Assembly: GCF_018320785.1 (NCBI RefSeq)
Contig: NC_054881.1
Location: 18,352,275-18,416,274, forward strand
Origin: Cheilinus undulatus
Lineage: Eukaryota; Chordata; Actinopteri; Labriformes; Labridae
Length of the DNA stretch: 64,000 nt
Direction: 5' to 3'
The notes under the pieces were generated by a model that was given only the letters and a program-made list of their open reading frames with translations, was not told the DNA's origin and ran no database searches. Every line of letters begins with the position of its first letter. Positions within the stretch are counted from its first letter, which is position 1. Positions 36,526 through 57,200 of this stretch are shown one piece after another. A program made the position numbers and the translations under genes.

Positions 36526-36889
36526 ACTTTTAAAGACTTTATACTGTCAGTATTTACAGCTGATATGCTGGCTGTGGATATCTACAGATATCCATCAATT
36601 AATGCACATAAATTTGTTTGTTGTGTTCAAAGATGGCGTGGGTTTTTCTTAAATCTGAGTCATGAAAAGGTGTTACATTTTTCCCCAGTCTCCCCTACAC
36701 TCACTGATCAATGAGTCTTGAATGCATAAAACTATTTTTCTATGCTATCCTATAAAAATATACTTTATTCTCCAGTTTCGAAACGGTTTTGCTCCCCTTA
36801 AGTGGTCGTTGGGGTTTTCTGGACCACTTCTGCTCCTAAACAGTTAATGATCAGTCAGTGGGTGACGATTTGTTTTGCTGTTGGCTCCG

Positions 36890-37174
36890 TCTGAATCCTC
36901 CTCACACGTGAGACGGAGGAGCCTCCCTCTCTCCCTCTCGGCCTTCAGGAGGGGCTGAAGGTGACTCTCCTCTCAGCTGGGATGCACAGTGAGCTCCTGG
37001 AGCTCTGTCCGGCCCAGTTCACGCTCCTGATCCGGGTATAACCGAACACACCTCGGATCGAAGAATTAACCGAGCCTCTCTGCGTCTGGGTGGATCATTT
37101 TCCGGTTTTGTTAAGGACGCTGCCTTTTTTGCCCCATTTACGTCTTGTTGGGCTCTGTTTCTTGGTTTGCATGC
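36890..37174 (+). promoter_or_regulatory. rgs7bp: GC-rich 5' region of rgs7bp
   Basis: GC- and CpG-rich block running into exon 1, in contrast to the AT-rich flanks, as expected for a CpG-type neuronal promoter. No TATA box seen. An out-of-frame ATG at 37171 overlaps just before the chosen start at 37175. Confidence 0.45.
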
Positions 37175-46995
<9,821 letters not shown>

Positions 46996-48039
46996 GTCTG
47001 GCGGTCAACTCACTGCAGTAAACACACAAAGACGAAAAGACGTTCAGTCTATTATATTTTCTGCTGTAAATTATTCAAAAGGGAATCATTAATCTTAACT
47101 AATTACAGTATATTCTTTGATTTAGTTGCAGTATTTTTTCCATCATATCGGAAATTGTAAACCTCAAATATCTGTAATCCTGACATTTTCTCTGGTTTCT
47201 TTCTTGCACTCATCTGCCTTCTCATATTTCTGTTTCATGCTATTTAATATGAAGAAGAGTCTAAAATGTAAATATTCAGGCTATGCACTGGTATTTTTAG
47301 TTTAAAGCTGCCCCACTGTGCTCGTGTCATGCCTCCATGTTTGAATGTTTCATGATGTGAGATGTTTCAGTCCCTAAAACATCCCGATGTGTTTCATCCT
47401 GACTTCACTCAGCAGAGGCTCCTGCCAGGTGAGTCTCTGCTTACCTGTGTGATGTGAAACTCTAAAGACAAAGCAAACCATCCACACCATTACAATACTT
47501 AAAGGAGATTAAGGAACACTTGGTTGTTGAGTCTTTTCCTTTAGATCTGATTTTTAAATTCTTTAGTTGTGCAGTGTAAAAACAAAAATCTATGCCAGAT
47601 GATTAAAAAAATGATACAAAGCTTCAACTACACTTCATCTTTTAGACATTTTATGAAGATTTTCTTCTTCTCTGTTCTTACTTAGTAACATGGGTCACAA
47701 TTAAAGACATTTAAACATCACAATAAAAATTTAGTTTTAAAAGACAAATCCTGATTTCTTTAGTCGTCCTCTTGCAACAGCTAGGGTTTTATAATTGTTT
47801 TCTATAGTCCAAAATCTTGAAAATCTATTGGCTTTGTGTTGTTATATTTCCATTAAGTTTCATATTTCCCAGGGAACAGTTGCCAAAAATGTACTCAGAA
47901 CAGCACAGCCAAAGCCATAAAACCTCCATTTCTACAATTTGACCAAAGAAATATAGAAAATATGTAATTTGGCAGACTAATTGCAATCCATAGATCACTT
48001 TTTGATTTGTTGTGGAGTATTTGGGACTTCTTACTTTTA
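46996..48039. other. rgs7bp: 3' UTR and flank of rgs7bp
   Basis: No further exon. AATAAA at 47722-47727, about 730 nt after the stop, is a plausible polyadenylation signal. Otherwise nothing recognised. Confidence 0.4.
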
Positions 48040-49380
48040 TAGCTCTATTTCCAAAAATGTTTGGGTGTAAAATGTAGATAAAAACAGAATGCAACAATTT
48101 GCAAGCCCATATTAAAACCCATATTTTCTTCACAATAGAACATAAACAACATGTCAAATGTTAAAACTGATACGTTTTACATTTCATAAAAAATATTAGC
48201 TCATTTTGAATTTGATGGCAGCAGCACTTCTCAAAATAGGGATGGGGCCATGTTTACCATCGTGTAGCATCCCCTCTCCTTTAACAACGGTCTAAATGTA
48301 AGGAAAGAAGAGAAGAGTTGCTGGAGTTTTGGGAGAGGACTGTTGTCCCATTCTTGTCTGATGTAGTCCACATTTTTTCTGTTGGTTAAAGGTGTGGACT
48401 GTAGGCAGGCTATTTCAGGCTCTTCTACTGTGAATCCATGCTGTTGTGATGGATGTGGTGTGTGGTTTAGAGTTGTCTCGCTGAGATTTGTAAGGCCTTC
48501 CCTGAAGGAGACATTGTCTAGACGGGAGCATATGTTGCTGTAAAACCTCTATATACTTTTAAGCACTGATAGTAGCAGATGTGTAAGCTGCCCATGCCAT
48601 AGGCACTAATGCAACCTCATACCATCAGAGATGCAGGCTTTTGAAGAATGCGCTGAAAACAAGCTGGGTGGTAAGTTTTCCATTTTGCCTCGGTCAATTT
48701 TAAATGAGTTTTGGCCCAGAGAAATCTGCAGCTTTCTGGATCATATTCATGATTTAACTTGGATTTGTTGATGGCATGGTGAATTGTGTTGACAGACAGT
48801 GATTTCTGGAAGTGTTCCTGAGCCCATGGAGTGATTTCTCATACAGAATCACTCTTGTGTTTTAATGTAGTGCTGCCTGAGGCACTGCAGAGATTTCTTG
48901 AGATACTCTGGATCTTTTCATGATATTAATAACTGTAGATGGTGAGATATTCAAAGTCTTTACAATTTTAGATTAAGGAAATTTTTCTGAAATCGTTCCT
49001 CAATTTTAAGACGCAATTTTTCACAGATTGGTGAACGTCTACCCATCTTTACTTCTGAGAGACTCTGCCTCGCCACAGTCCTTCTTCTATACCCAGTCAT
49101 GTTAAGTGACCGGTTGCCACCTAAATAGTTGCAAAATTCTCCTCCAGCTGTTATTCATCAGTACCACTTACTTTCTCAACCTTTTGTTGCCCCATCCATT
49201 CTTTTTGAGATATCTTGCTGCCTTCAAATTCAAGTTTATGAAATTTGCAAATCATTGCATTCTGTTTTTATTTATACTATACATGTTGCCCCAACTTTTC
49301 TGGAATTGGGGCAACATGTATATTATACATGTATATTATACATGTTGCCCCAGCTTTTCTGGAATTGGGGTTGTATTTAT
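48040..49380. mobile_element. Long-inverted-repeat DNA transposon (copy 2)
   Basis: Uninterrupted relative of the element at 38125-40035. Left end TTTCCAAAAATGTTTGGGTG; right end repeats TTTTCTGGAATTGGGG twice with ACATGTTGCCCCA and palindromic TATATTATACATG words between (49285-49375), a local duplication of the right terminus. No transposase recognised. Confidence 0.65.
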
Positions 49381-50452
49381 TAGAAGTTAATAAAATCAGA
49401 ATTACCCTTTAATGACCCATCCATCTTCTTTTTGCTTTCCCTGTAATTTTTGTATGTAGTAAGTCTTCAGGGTCAAAGTCTAAGATTTTGAGCATAGAGC
49501 TAAAAAAAAAAAAAAAAAAACTAAAGAAATCGAGAAAAGAAAATTAAAACAGTCTGAGAATTAAAGAAATACTCTTCTTAGTGCTCACTCAGAAATAAAA
49601 ATGGACTGCTTTGTCATCTGACATACACAGTCTGATCATCGCATAATTTGATTTCTACAAGTTACATGTCAGTGTTTATGTAAATCTAAACTATGACTAA
49701 AAATGTGTGTTAACAACCTTTTATGTCATAGTGAAGATGACACTAAGAATAGCTAAAAATAGATGTTTGGTGATAAAAACTGACAACTAAGTTTAGTTTT
49801 TATCAAGGAGACTAAAACGAGACTAAAATGTTAGTGTTGGACTTGTGAACATTACAATTCCATTTTTTATCACTGTGCATATAAGGTATGTCAGTATTTT
49901 TATCAGTGTATTTTGAATATAGTATTGGTAGCACATTAATATGAGTGTTTAACAATTATATTAATTTTACAATTCGACTGATTAAATTAGTTAAAAGAGA
50001 AGAAACATTGTGACAAAGTAAAGACTAAAGTATAAGAACTTTTATAGGTTAAAACTTAATTTTTTTCATGTTTTCTCAACTAAATCTCAGAAGAGGGAAA
50101 ATGACTAGAATGAGACTCAAGCTAAAAGGCTTTTAAATCCAAAGACTAAAACTAAATTTAAAACACAAAGCTGCCAAAATTAACACTGCTTTAAGTTCAT
50201 TAAATCAAGTTGTCTTTAGAGTAAAACTAAAAAATACGATGCTTCTAAAACACATTAAAAAGACCAATTACTAAGTATTACATACATTTTTTCTAAACCA
50301 TTCTTCTATGTTGAGTGTTAAATTAATATTTGCAGCTGCTGGTAAAAATTGGCCAAGCTTTTAGTTCTATTCTACACATTTTAGATAAATGTCAGCAGTC
50401 TTCATCCTGTAGTCATTTTTTGGAAACACTTTATAACTACACACTGTGAAGC
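49381..50452. other. Intergenic DNA
   Basis: AT-rich. Between about 49690 and 50190 there are many AACTAAA words like the complement of the element at 23808-24359, but no ends could be defined. No gene seen. Confidence 0.4.
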
Positions 50453-50475
50453 AGTAGTAAAGCATTAGTAAGTAC

Positions 50476-51476
50476 TAGAGCTGTCAGCATTAGTGCATTA
50501 ATTGTGATGCAATTAGGGTCCATAATTAGTGCTGTGTCAGCATCTCCCAGCAGCCACATGGATGTAAAATAAGTCCACCACTGGTCCTTAATGTCTCAGT
50601 TCCCTTTAAAAAAATCACAGAGAGCGGAGTGGACGAGTCAAAAGTCATCTGCACCTTATGTTAACAAACATTTACCTTGTACTGCTCATTTGTACCCTTT
50701 TCAATCCACAACAAGTTCCTTTTTCTGTGGTGAAGTTTATGTAATTATCCTGGATCAATCCAAAGTTTGCATTTGGTTGGTGGTAGGTGCTATTTCTCCA
50801 CCCTGTTCTGGGACCTAAAGTGGTGTTATTATTTAAAACATTATTTCATTTATTAAGATGAGATTTATTATTTATTTATTTATTTGTTTGTTTATTTATT
50901 TTGCAAATGACCTCTTGCAACCCGCCTGCAGTACCTCTGGGCCCGGCCCACACTTTGGGAAGTTAAGAGCAGGGGTTCTCAAACTTTTCAGCCAGCAACC
51001 TCTAAACTAAAGGTGCCAGAGACCGGGGATGCCCACTGTACATGAAGGTGGTTGAAGCATAGTTGCTCACAGCTGTGCTCTTCTTTCAAGAGTAGTCATG
51101 TGCAGAACTGCATTTAAAGGGTTTTTTTAAATGTTAGTTTGATTACGACGCACATCTCCCCCTAAATAACCATGCCATGTTTTTTTTTAACATTCAACTC
51201 ATTTATGCATGTATTTATATAAAAACGGGTCAAATATACCATTTGAAATCATTTAAAAATATTTTTTATTATTTTGAGGGCATTTTGCGACCCCCCTATC
51301 AGTGTCTCACAACCCCCAAATTGAGAACCAGTACTAAAATACGAAATAAAACAAACACAGTTTAAGTCTAAAATAGTTAAATTTCAAAATATGATTAAAA
51401 ATTGTTTTGTTGCAATTAATAACTATAGAAATTTAGAGATTAATCACAGATAGAAACATAACCCTTGATAGCCCTA
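50476..51476. mobile_element. Middle inverted-repeat element
   Basis: Left end TAGAGCTGTCAGCATTAG, right end from outside TAGGGCTATCAAGGGTTATG, both leading into ATTAAT/GCAATTA-rich sequence. It follows the common fish pattern TAGGGCTGTCAA. Itself interrupted at 50967-51332. Confidence 0.55.
50967..51332. mobile_element. Inner hAT-like element
   Basis: Left GCAGGGGTTCTCAAACTTTT, right end from outside AGTACTGGTTCTCAATTTGG: GGTTCTCAA-type hAT ends. 366 bp, no coding capacity. Confidence 0.6.
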
Positions 51477-51644
51477 AATACTTAACCCATTTATAAAGCA
51501 TTATAAACCAACTGGTATGTAATTCATAGTTCTTTATTGATACTTTACTAATGCATCAATAAAGCATTTATTGCTGTGGTTATAAATGATGGATGCATTA
51601 TTACTAATGTTTATAGATGATGGGTTTACTAATGCTTTACTACT

Positions 51645-52579
51645 AATAATGCTAAAAGAGTGTCGTTATTGTAGACATAGACAAGATTCCCATTTTTCTT
51701 TCTAAAGGACTTTGCAGATATTCAACCCACAGCATCAGCAGACTATAAAAAGCCAAACACATGGATAAAAACAAAGATGAACTGAAGTTAACTCATCCAC
51801 TAGAGCCATCTCCCTGTTGAATGTAACTGCAATATTATTCATGGATAGATGTTTGTGAAGGCTTTGTTTTCTTAATGTAATGTGAAGTGGTGATGTCTGA
51901 TCGGCTAAATTCTTTGTTTGGGCATGTAGACGACTCTGAGTGAGCTATGTTTGTGTAGTTTGTGTGTCCTGCATTGTAGAGAAGCCACAGCTCAATCTTT
52001 GTACAGATAGGACATTTTATAATGTGAATAAAATTTTATACAAAAATAGACATTGCTTCCTTTTTCTGTCAGAGGCTTGTGCCTTTTACTCAAAACCTTT
52101 GGAGGCCTGCACACTCTTACAGAAGAAATATAGAAAGACTGGGTGTCCTAAAAGGTCGTTCTTAAGCCTTTAACCATGTAAACAGCTGCATTTATTTGTG
52201 CCCTGTGTTGCATGATTGACTTGCAAACAGTCCAAAGTTTTTTGCAAGCAGGCCTTGGCAGCTGCCTTCTACAACTTGGACCTCTTGTGTTTATGTTTAT
52301 TTCTTGATTGTGCAAATCTTGGATAAATTAAGAATAACTTGAAGTGAAAGTACATTTTCTCCCCCTCAGTATCTCAAAGTGTCAAACCCAGAACATCTGG
52401 TTTACGTCTTTGCAGTTGGGAAACTCCAGAGCTCCTTATTTCCCGTAAAAATGAGGGCCTGCAAGATTATGTAAGAACAGTATGTGCTGCTGTTTTCTGA
52501 TAATTATTAAGAAAATGTTGTCTTTGTTTTGAGATTTTGCGCAGATTGAGCAATGCAAGTATGAAAAATCCTAATGAGA
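51645..52579. other. Upstream flank of c6
   Basis: No exon or clear element. Some short frames are open by chance. Confidence 0.45.
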
Positions 52580-52615
52580 TTCCCAGGAAATAAACCCAAG
52601 AGGAGGTTATATATA
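52580..52615 (+). promoter_or_regulatory. c6: c6 promoter candidate: STAT-like site and TATA box
   Basis: TATATATA at 52608-52615 predicts transcription near 52640. A palindromic TTCCCAGGAA (TTC-N4-GAA, STAT-like) lies at 52580-52589, 18 bp before the TATA box, which would suit a liver acute-phase gene. Assignment to c6 rests on the leader exon that follows and its GTAAGT donor. Confidence 0.5.
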
Positions 52616-52639
52616 GCTGAAGATGGCTTGGACACACAC

Positions 52640-52771
52640 CTCCAGTCAGACTCAGCTCTGCCTGCAGCGTGGAGCTGATTCAGTGGGAGAGAGATCCTAA
52701 CTGCTGAAAAAGAAAGAAACTGCATGATTATATTCTTCAACATCTGCTGAAGAGATCTGCCAGTATATGTG
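52640..52771 (+). other. c6: Predicted noncoding first exon of c6
   Basis: Runs from the inferred start to the consensus donor TGTG|GTAAGT. It would splice to 54188 or 54197. Two short uORFs are present: ATG at 52724 (8 codons) and ATG at 52767, which crosses the junction and stops at 54215 (10 codons), 7 nt before the c6 ATG. Confidence 0.5.
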
Positions 52772-54222
52772 GTAAGTCAGACTTTCATTTTTGTAATTTT
52801 GATGACTGTAAATCAAATGTTGCATGGAAAAAACTACTTACCTTTGATTAGATTTCCTTCAAGCTTGCTTAGTGTAATATCACTAATCATTATCTATAAT
52901 AGATAAATTGTATCATGAGTCTACTTTTTTGGTTATCAAGGAAAATGCAGAGAATAATGAAAGTTTTGGAGTGTTGATTTCTCAACTGAAAACATACAAA
53001 TATTAAGAAGAATATGAAATACAAATCTTAAAGTTTTTACAATAGTGCTTTTACAAATAACTTAAAGGTTATTTAAATGTTTTTGTAAAATAAAGGCAGC
53101 TCTACAAAGTCCAGTGGTATCAGTATTGTAGATTTTAAGGCTTTTCTGCAGACATTTTTGTAAACATTTTCAAGTCCTACTGTTATACAAAATAATTGCA
53201 GCCTTTCATGCAATTATATAATTGCACAGCCAGATATCACAATACGATTGTGATTACATTCACAGTGCAACACTGATTGCATGTAAATAATTCAGTTATT
53301 TTGCATTTCTTATTTGACACGCATGGATAAGATGATTTACCTCCTCCATGATCCCTGATTAAAGTCAGCTCTCTTTAAAGCACTTCTCAATGCTCTTATT
53401 AAACAAGATAATACAGGAGATGTGTCACACATTGGCATTAGAAATCATGGTTTATTTGTCAACTGTAGTTGGCGGTGCTGTATAAACATGTGTGACAAGT
53501 GTGATTCTTTGTTTAAGCTCCACAGCAAAGTGCATGCTCTAAATTTGTGTAAAAAGGCAAAAGACTTTAATGGTGGTAATGGCCAGAAATCCAGGACTGA
53601 GTAAGAAAAGCATCCTGAGCAGGACTCTAGTAATTTAAATGAGTGTTGAACTGTAACATCAATGTGATCTAAAACCATGACTTAAAGTTATGAGATAGCT
53701 TCAGACTGCTTATTCAGTTTAATGCTGTTAGACAAAAAAATGCAGGACTGCATGTACAAAATGACTCACTTCCAGTGATCCCTTGGAAATGTCACAGCGT
53801 AACATTTCACAAGTTCCAGTTGAGTTGCTTCCTCTCAGTTTTGTCACCCAGTTTTTTCTCACACTCTAATTTCGTAAATTTTACTGTTTCTAGCTAAGGG
53901 CACTTTACTTTCTGTTTAGATAAGAAATTACTTTTATTTTGAAAATAAAATGACGAAGCCTCTGGTATAATGAAAGCAACATAAGCTTGACCACTGAAAA
54001 AAGAACTAGCTATGGATAGAAGGAAATAAGGAACCACTGGAACCCAGAACAAAAGTAATGACATGAGCGATGGTGGGAAACTGAAATGTAACTGAGGTGT
54101 AACTGAAATTGCCATGACCTGGTTTAATAATGTAGCCTATAATCCTATATGAAGAACATGACCTTAAATTTTGGCTTTCCATTGCAGTATTTTCAGCAGC
54201 GGTGAAACAGTTTGATTCCCTG

Positions 54223-57200
54223 ATGGCTCCTTCCAGCTGGCTAGTTCTGCTGCTTCCTCTGCTGAGCTGCATTTCAGCTGGATTGGCCTGTTTCTGTGAC
54301 CGCTACCCCTGGGGATCTTGGTCTGTCTGCTCCAGGACCTGCAATTATGGTACACAACACAGACACAGGTAAGACGGTAAAGACAGGGAGGCCTTGAGAC
54401 CCGAGGGAGCTTCTTGGTTGTAGGAATATTTTCAAACTGCTTAGCCAAGAAGTAGTGCAGTACTGGCATCAATGAATATTTGTTACTTTCTTTCCCTCTC
54501 TTTTAGTTGATGTAAAGTTAAAATCCAAAATACAGATGATGCCATTAACTGCAGATATAGAAGTGATTTTGATCTATTTTGACAGGAAATTTCAGCATGA
54601 TGAATACTTCTGGAAGAGCAGCTGCCATCAGCTGTGTGAGAGACATGACAGGAGAGCTTGTAATGAGCAAGCCTGTCCAATCAACTGTCAGCTAACGGAG
54701 TATGGGCCTTGGTCCGACTGCTCACCCTGTGCCAAGAAACAGGCAAGAAAAAACACAGATAAAACATCATAAATCACAGTTATTTCTATTGTAAAGCAGA
54801 TTTTGTCATGTTTTTTCGCAAATTTGTACTGTCTATCTTGCTGGCTGCAAAGCAAATCAGCCTGCAGGTACAAATAGTGTTCTGAACCTGAATTTGAACA
54901 GAGTGCCAAGAAGAACAATATGCACGCAATAATGTGTTTTAAAACAATACCATGCTTTCTCTGCTTCAGCTGCTTTTCTAAACAAGATGAGGTAATAGCA
55001 GCTGTCACTCTCAGCTGGTTTAAAAAGGGCACTCTGATATATTTTTGTCCAGTTGATTAAAATTGTCCATATTCCTGTTAATTTGTATAGTAATTTCAAG
55101 GTACTATTGCACCTCTAGGTCTTTTACATGTAAACATACATAAACAACAAATTCCTCCATTAAATAAATCATTTCTCTTGTGACTATATTAAATACATTT
55201 TTTTTTTTTTTTGCAGGGGAATCATTTAAAATCACTGGCCCTTAGTTTGCAATCTTTAAGAATTTAGGATATTTTATAGAAAAATCAATCAAAGTGTTGA
55301 GAAATCATTCTCATGTGTTGCTACTTTCAGTTTCGGACGCGGTTTGTTGCAAGGCCAGCCCAGTTTGGTGGATCAGCCTGCAGTGAAGAGCTGACAGAGG
55401 AGAGGCCTTGTTACCCCTCCACACAGTGCAAATTACCCCCCATCAACTGCAGAGATGACTTTCAGTGTGATAACGGTAAGCAGTTGTTTTGAACATAGCT
55501 GTTGTGATTTAAGAAAAAGGGGAAAACACATAGAGTCTTTGAGTCCAGTGTTGTTTCTATGAAAAGTTTTGCAAATGATTTAGGAAGCAAAATGAAATTT
55601 TTTCAGTCGGACTTCTAATCTGCTGTCACAGTACACATACACAAATAAAGATGCATTAAAAAAAAAAAAATCATTTACAAAACCTGGTGTCTGCTGCAGG
55701 TCGCTGCATCAACGCAACACTGACGTGCAACAGGCAAAACGACTGTGGAGATAACTCAGATGAGAGAGACTGTGCTGACCTCAAAATTGTGTGTCCAGTG
55801 GAGAAGAGAGTGGCCCCTGGGGCCGACCTGGTGGGGAACGGGTAAGCTGAAGGTCAAAAGGTCACAAGTCATATGTCTGTACAACGTCAGTTTTGATGTG
55901 AGCCAGCACGCATTCTTCCTGATTCTACATCACAGTCTTCACTGCAAATTCCAGAATCCCCTTTAAAAAACAGAGAACAGAAACTTTAACTTCTTTTACT
56001 TTATGTCTTTGCTTATCTTGCGTAAATAAATTTTTTGATGAAGGATTTCATCTTTGTTTACTTTTACTTTCTACATACAAGCAGGCCTGCCCACAGAATT
56101 GACTGGGACACTGACAAACCCGGAGAATGGGCCTTCCCCAGTTATGATTTGTAAGATGTCAGTGCATGGGTGTTGGACCATTAGCATCCTGGCAAAAGTT
56201 ACCTTATTTTGGAGCTGAAAAGTGTGCCATCCTATTATTGGGTCTGGTTTAACCATGCCAATTTGTAACATTTTCACTACTTTTTTTGCGCCCATTTTGT
56301 ACCACTTCTAAAACCATTTTTTTCCAGTTTCTGCCACTTTTTTTTTTTTTTTTTTGCCAATTTTGACACCTTTTAGCCACTCTAAACCCATTTTCATCAT
56401 TTTTTTTGCCACTTTTAAACCATTCTCAACACTTTTTTGCAACTTTTGTAACCTTGTGCCACTCTTAACACTTTTTGCCATATATTACCTTTTTAAACCC
56501 CTTTTTACCATTGGTTGACACTGTTAACCCATTTTTGCCACTTTCTGCAACTTTAAATCAATTTGTGCTGCTATTTTGCAACTTTTTCCAACCTATTTAT
56601 GCCATTTTTTGCCACTACCAGCTAATTTTTGACACTGCTACTACTTAAAACCTTTTTATGCAACTTTTCATCAACTATCAACACAAATTCCACCCATTTT
56701 TTGCCACTTGGTCACAAAAAAAAAACTATTTCTGCCACTTTTTTTGCAACTCTAAACCCATTTCAGACACTTTTTGCCTTTTTCAACCTATTTTCACCTA
56801 GTTATTGCTACTTTTTTGTAACTTTTAACCCATTTACAGAATGCTTTTAACCATGTTCACCCATGTTCATCCTGTTATCATTGACTAAAAAGTAAATTCT
56901 TTTTCAAGAAAAGGGGGTTACATCTTGTAAAAGTCTATATTGTACTAAAACATTTATGAACAAAAATCATGTTTTTTGTCCTGATAAGAGTGGCTATTAT
57001 TTTGATTAACAGTAAAATATGGTTATCACAGCTTAACTTTACAATGGATTGTGATTTTGCTGACCTCCAGGGACCAATTGGCTGGACCCCAGAAAGCTCT
57101 ACCTTTTATCCCCCCTTATGGGCAGCCTTCAAGTCCTATTGAATCTTATCTGTAAAAAGTTTAGCTAAAGAGCAGCAGTTCAGTGAATAAAAGGGGGTCT

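Larger units (their letters stand above)
50453..51644. mobile_element. Outer inverted-repeat element of a second nest
   Basis: AGTAGTAAAGCATTAGTAA at 50453-50471 has an exact 19-nt complement at 51626-51644. Most of the inside is a second element (50476-51476), leaving little of the outer one. Confidence 0.65.

Noticed and set aside
47825-48157. 110-codon minus-strand frame after rgs7bp
   Set aside because: AT-rich, overlaps the left end of a transposon, no domain or splice context.
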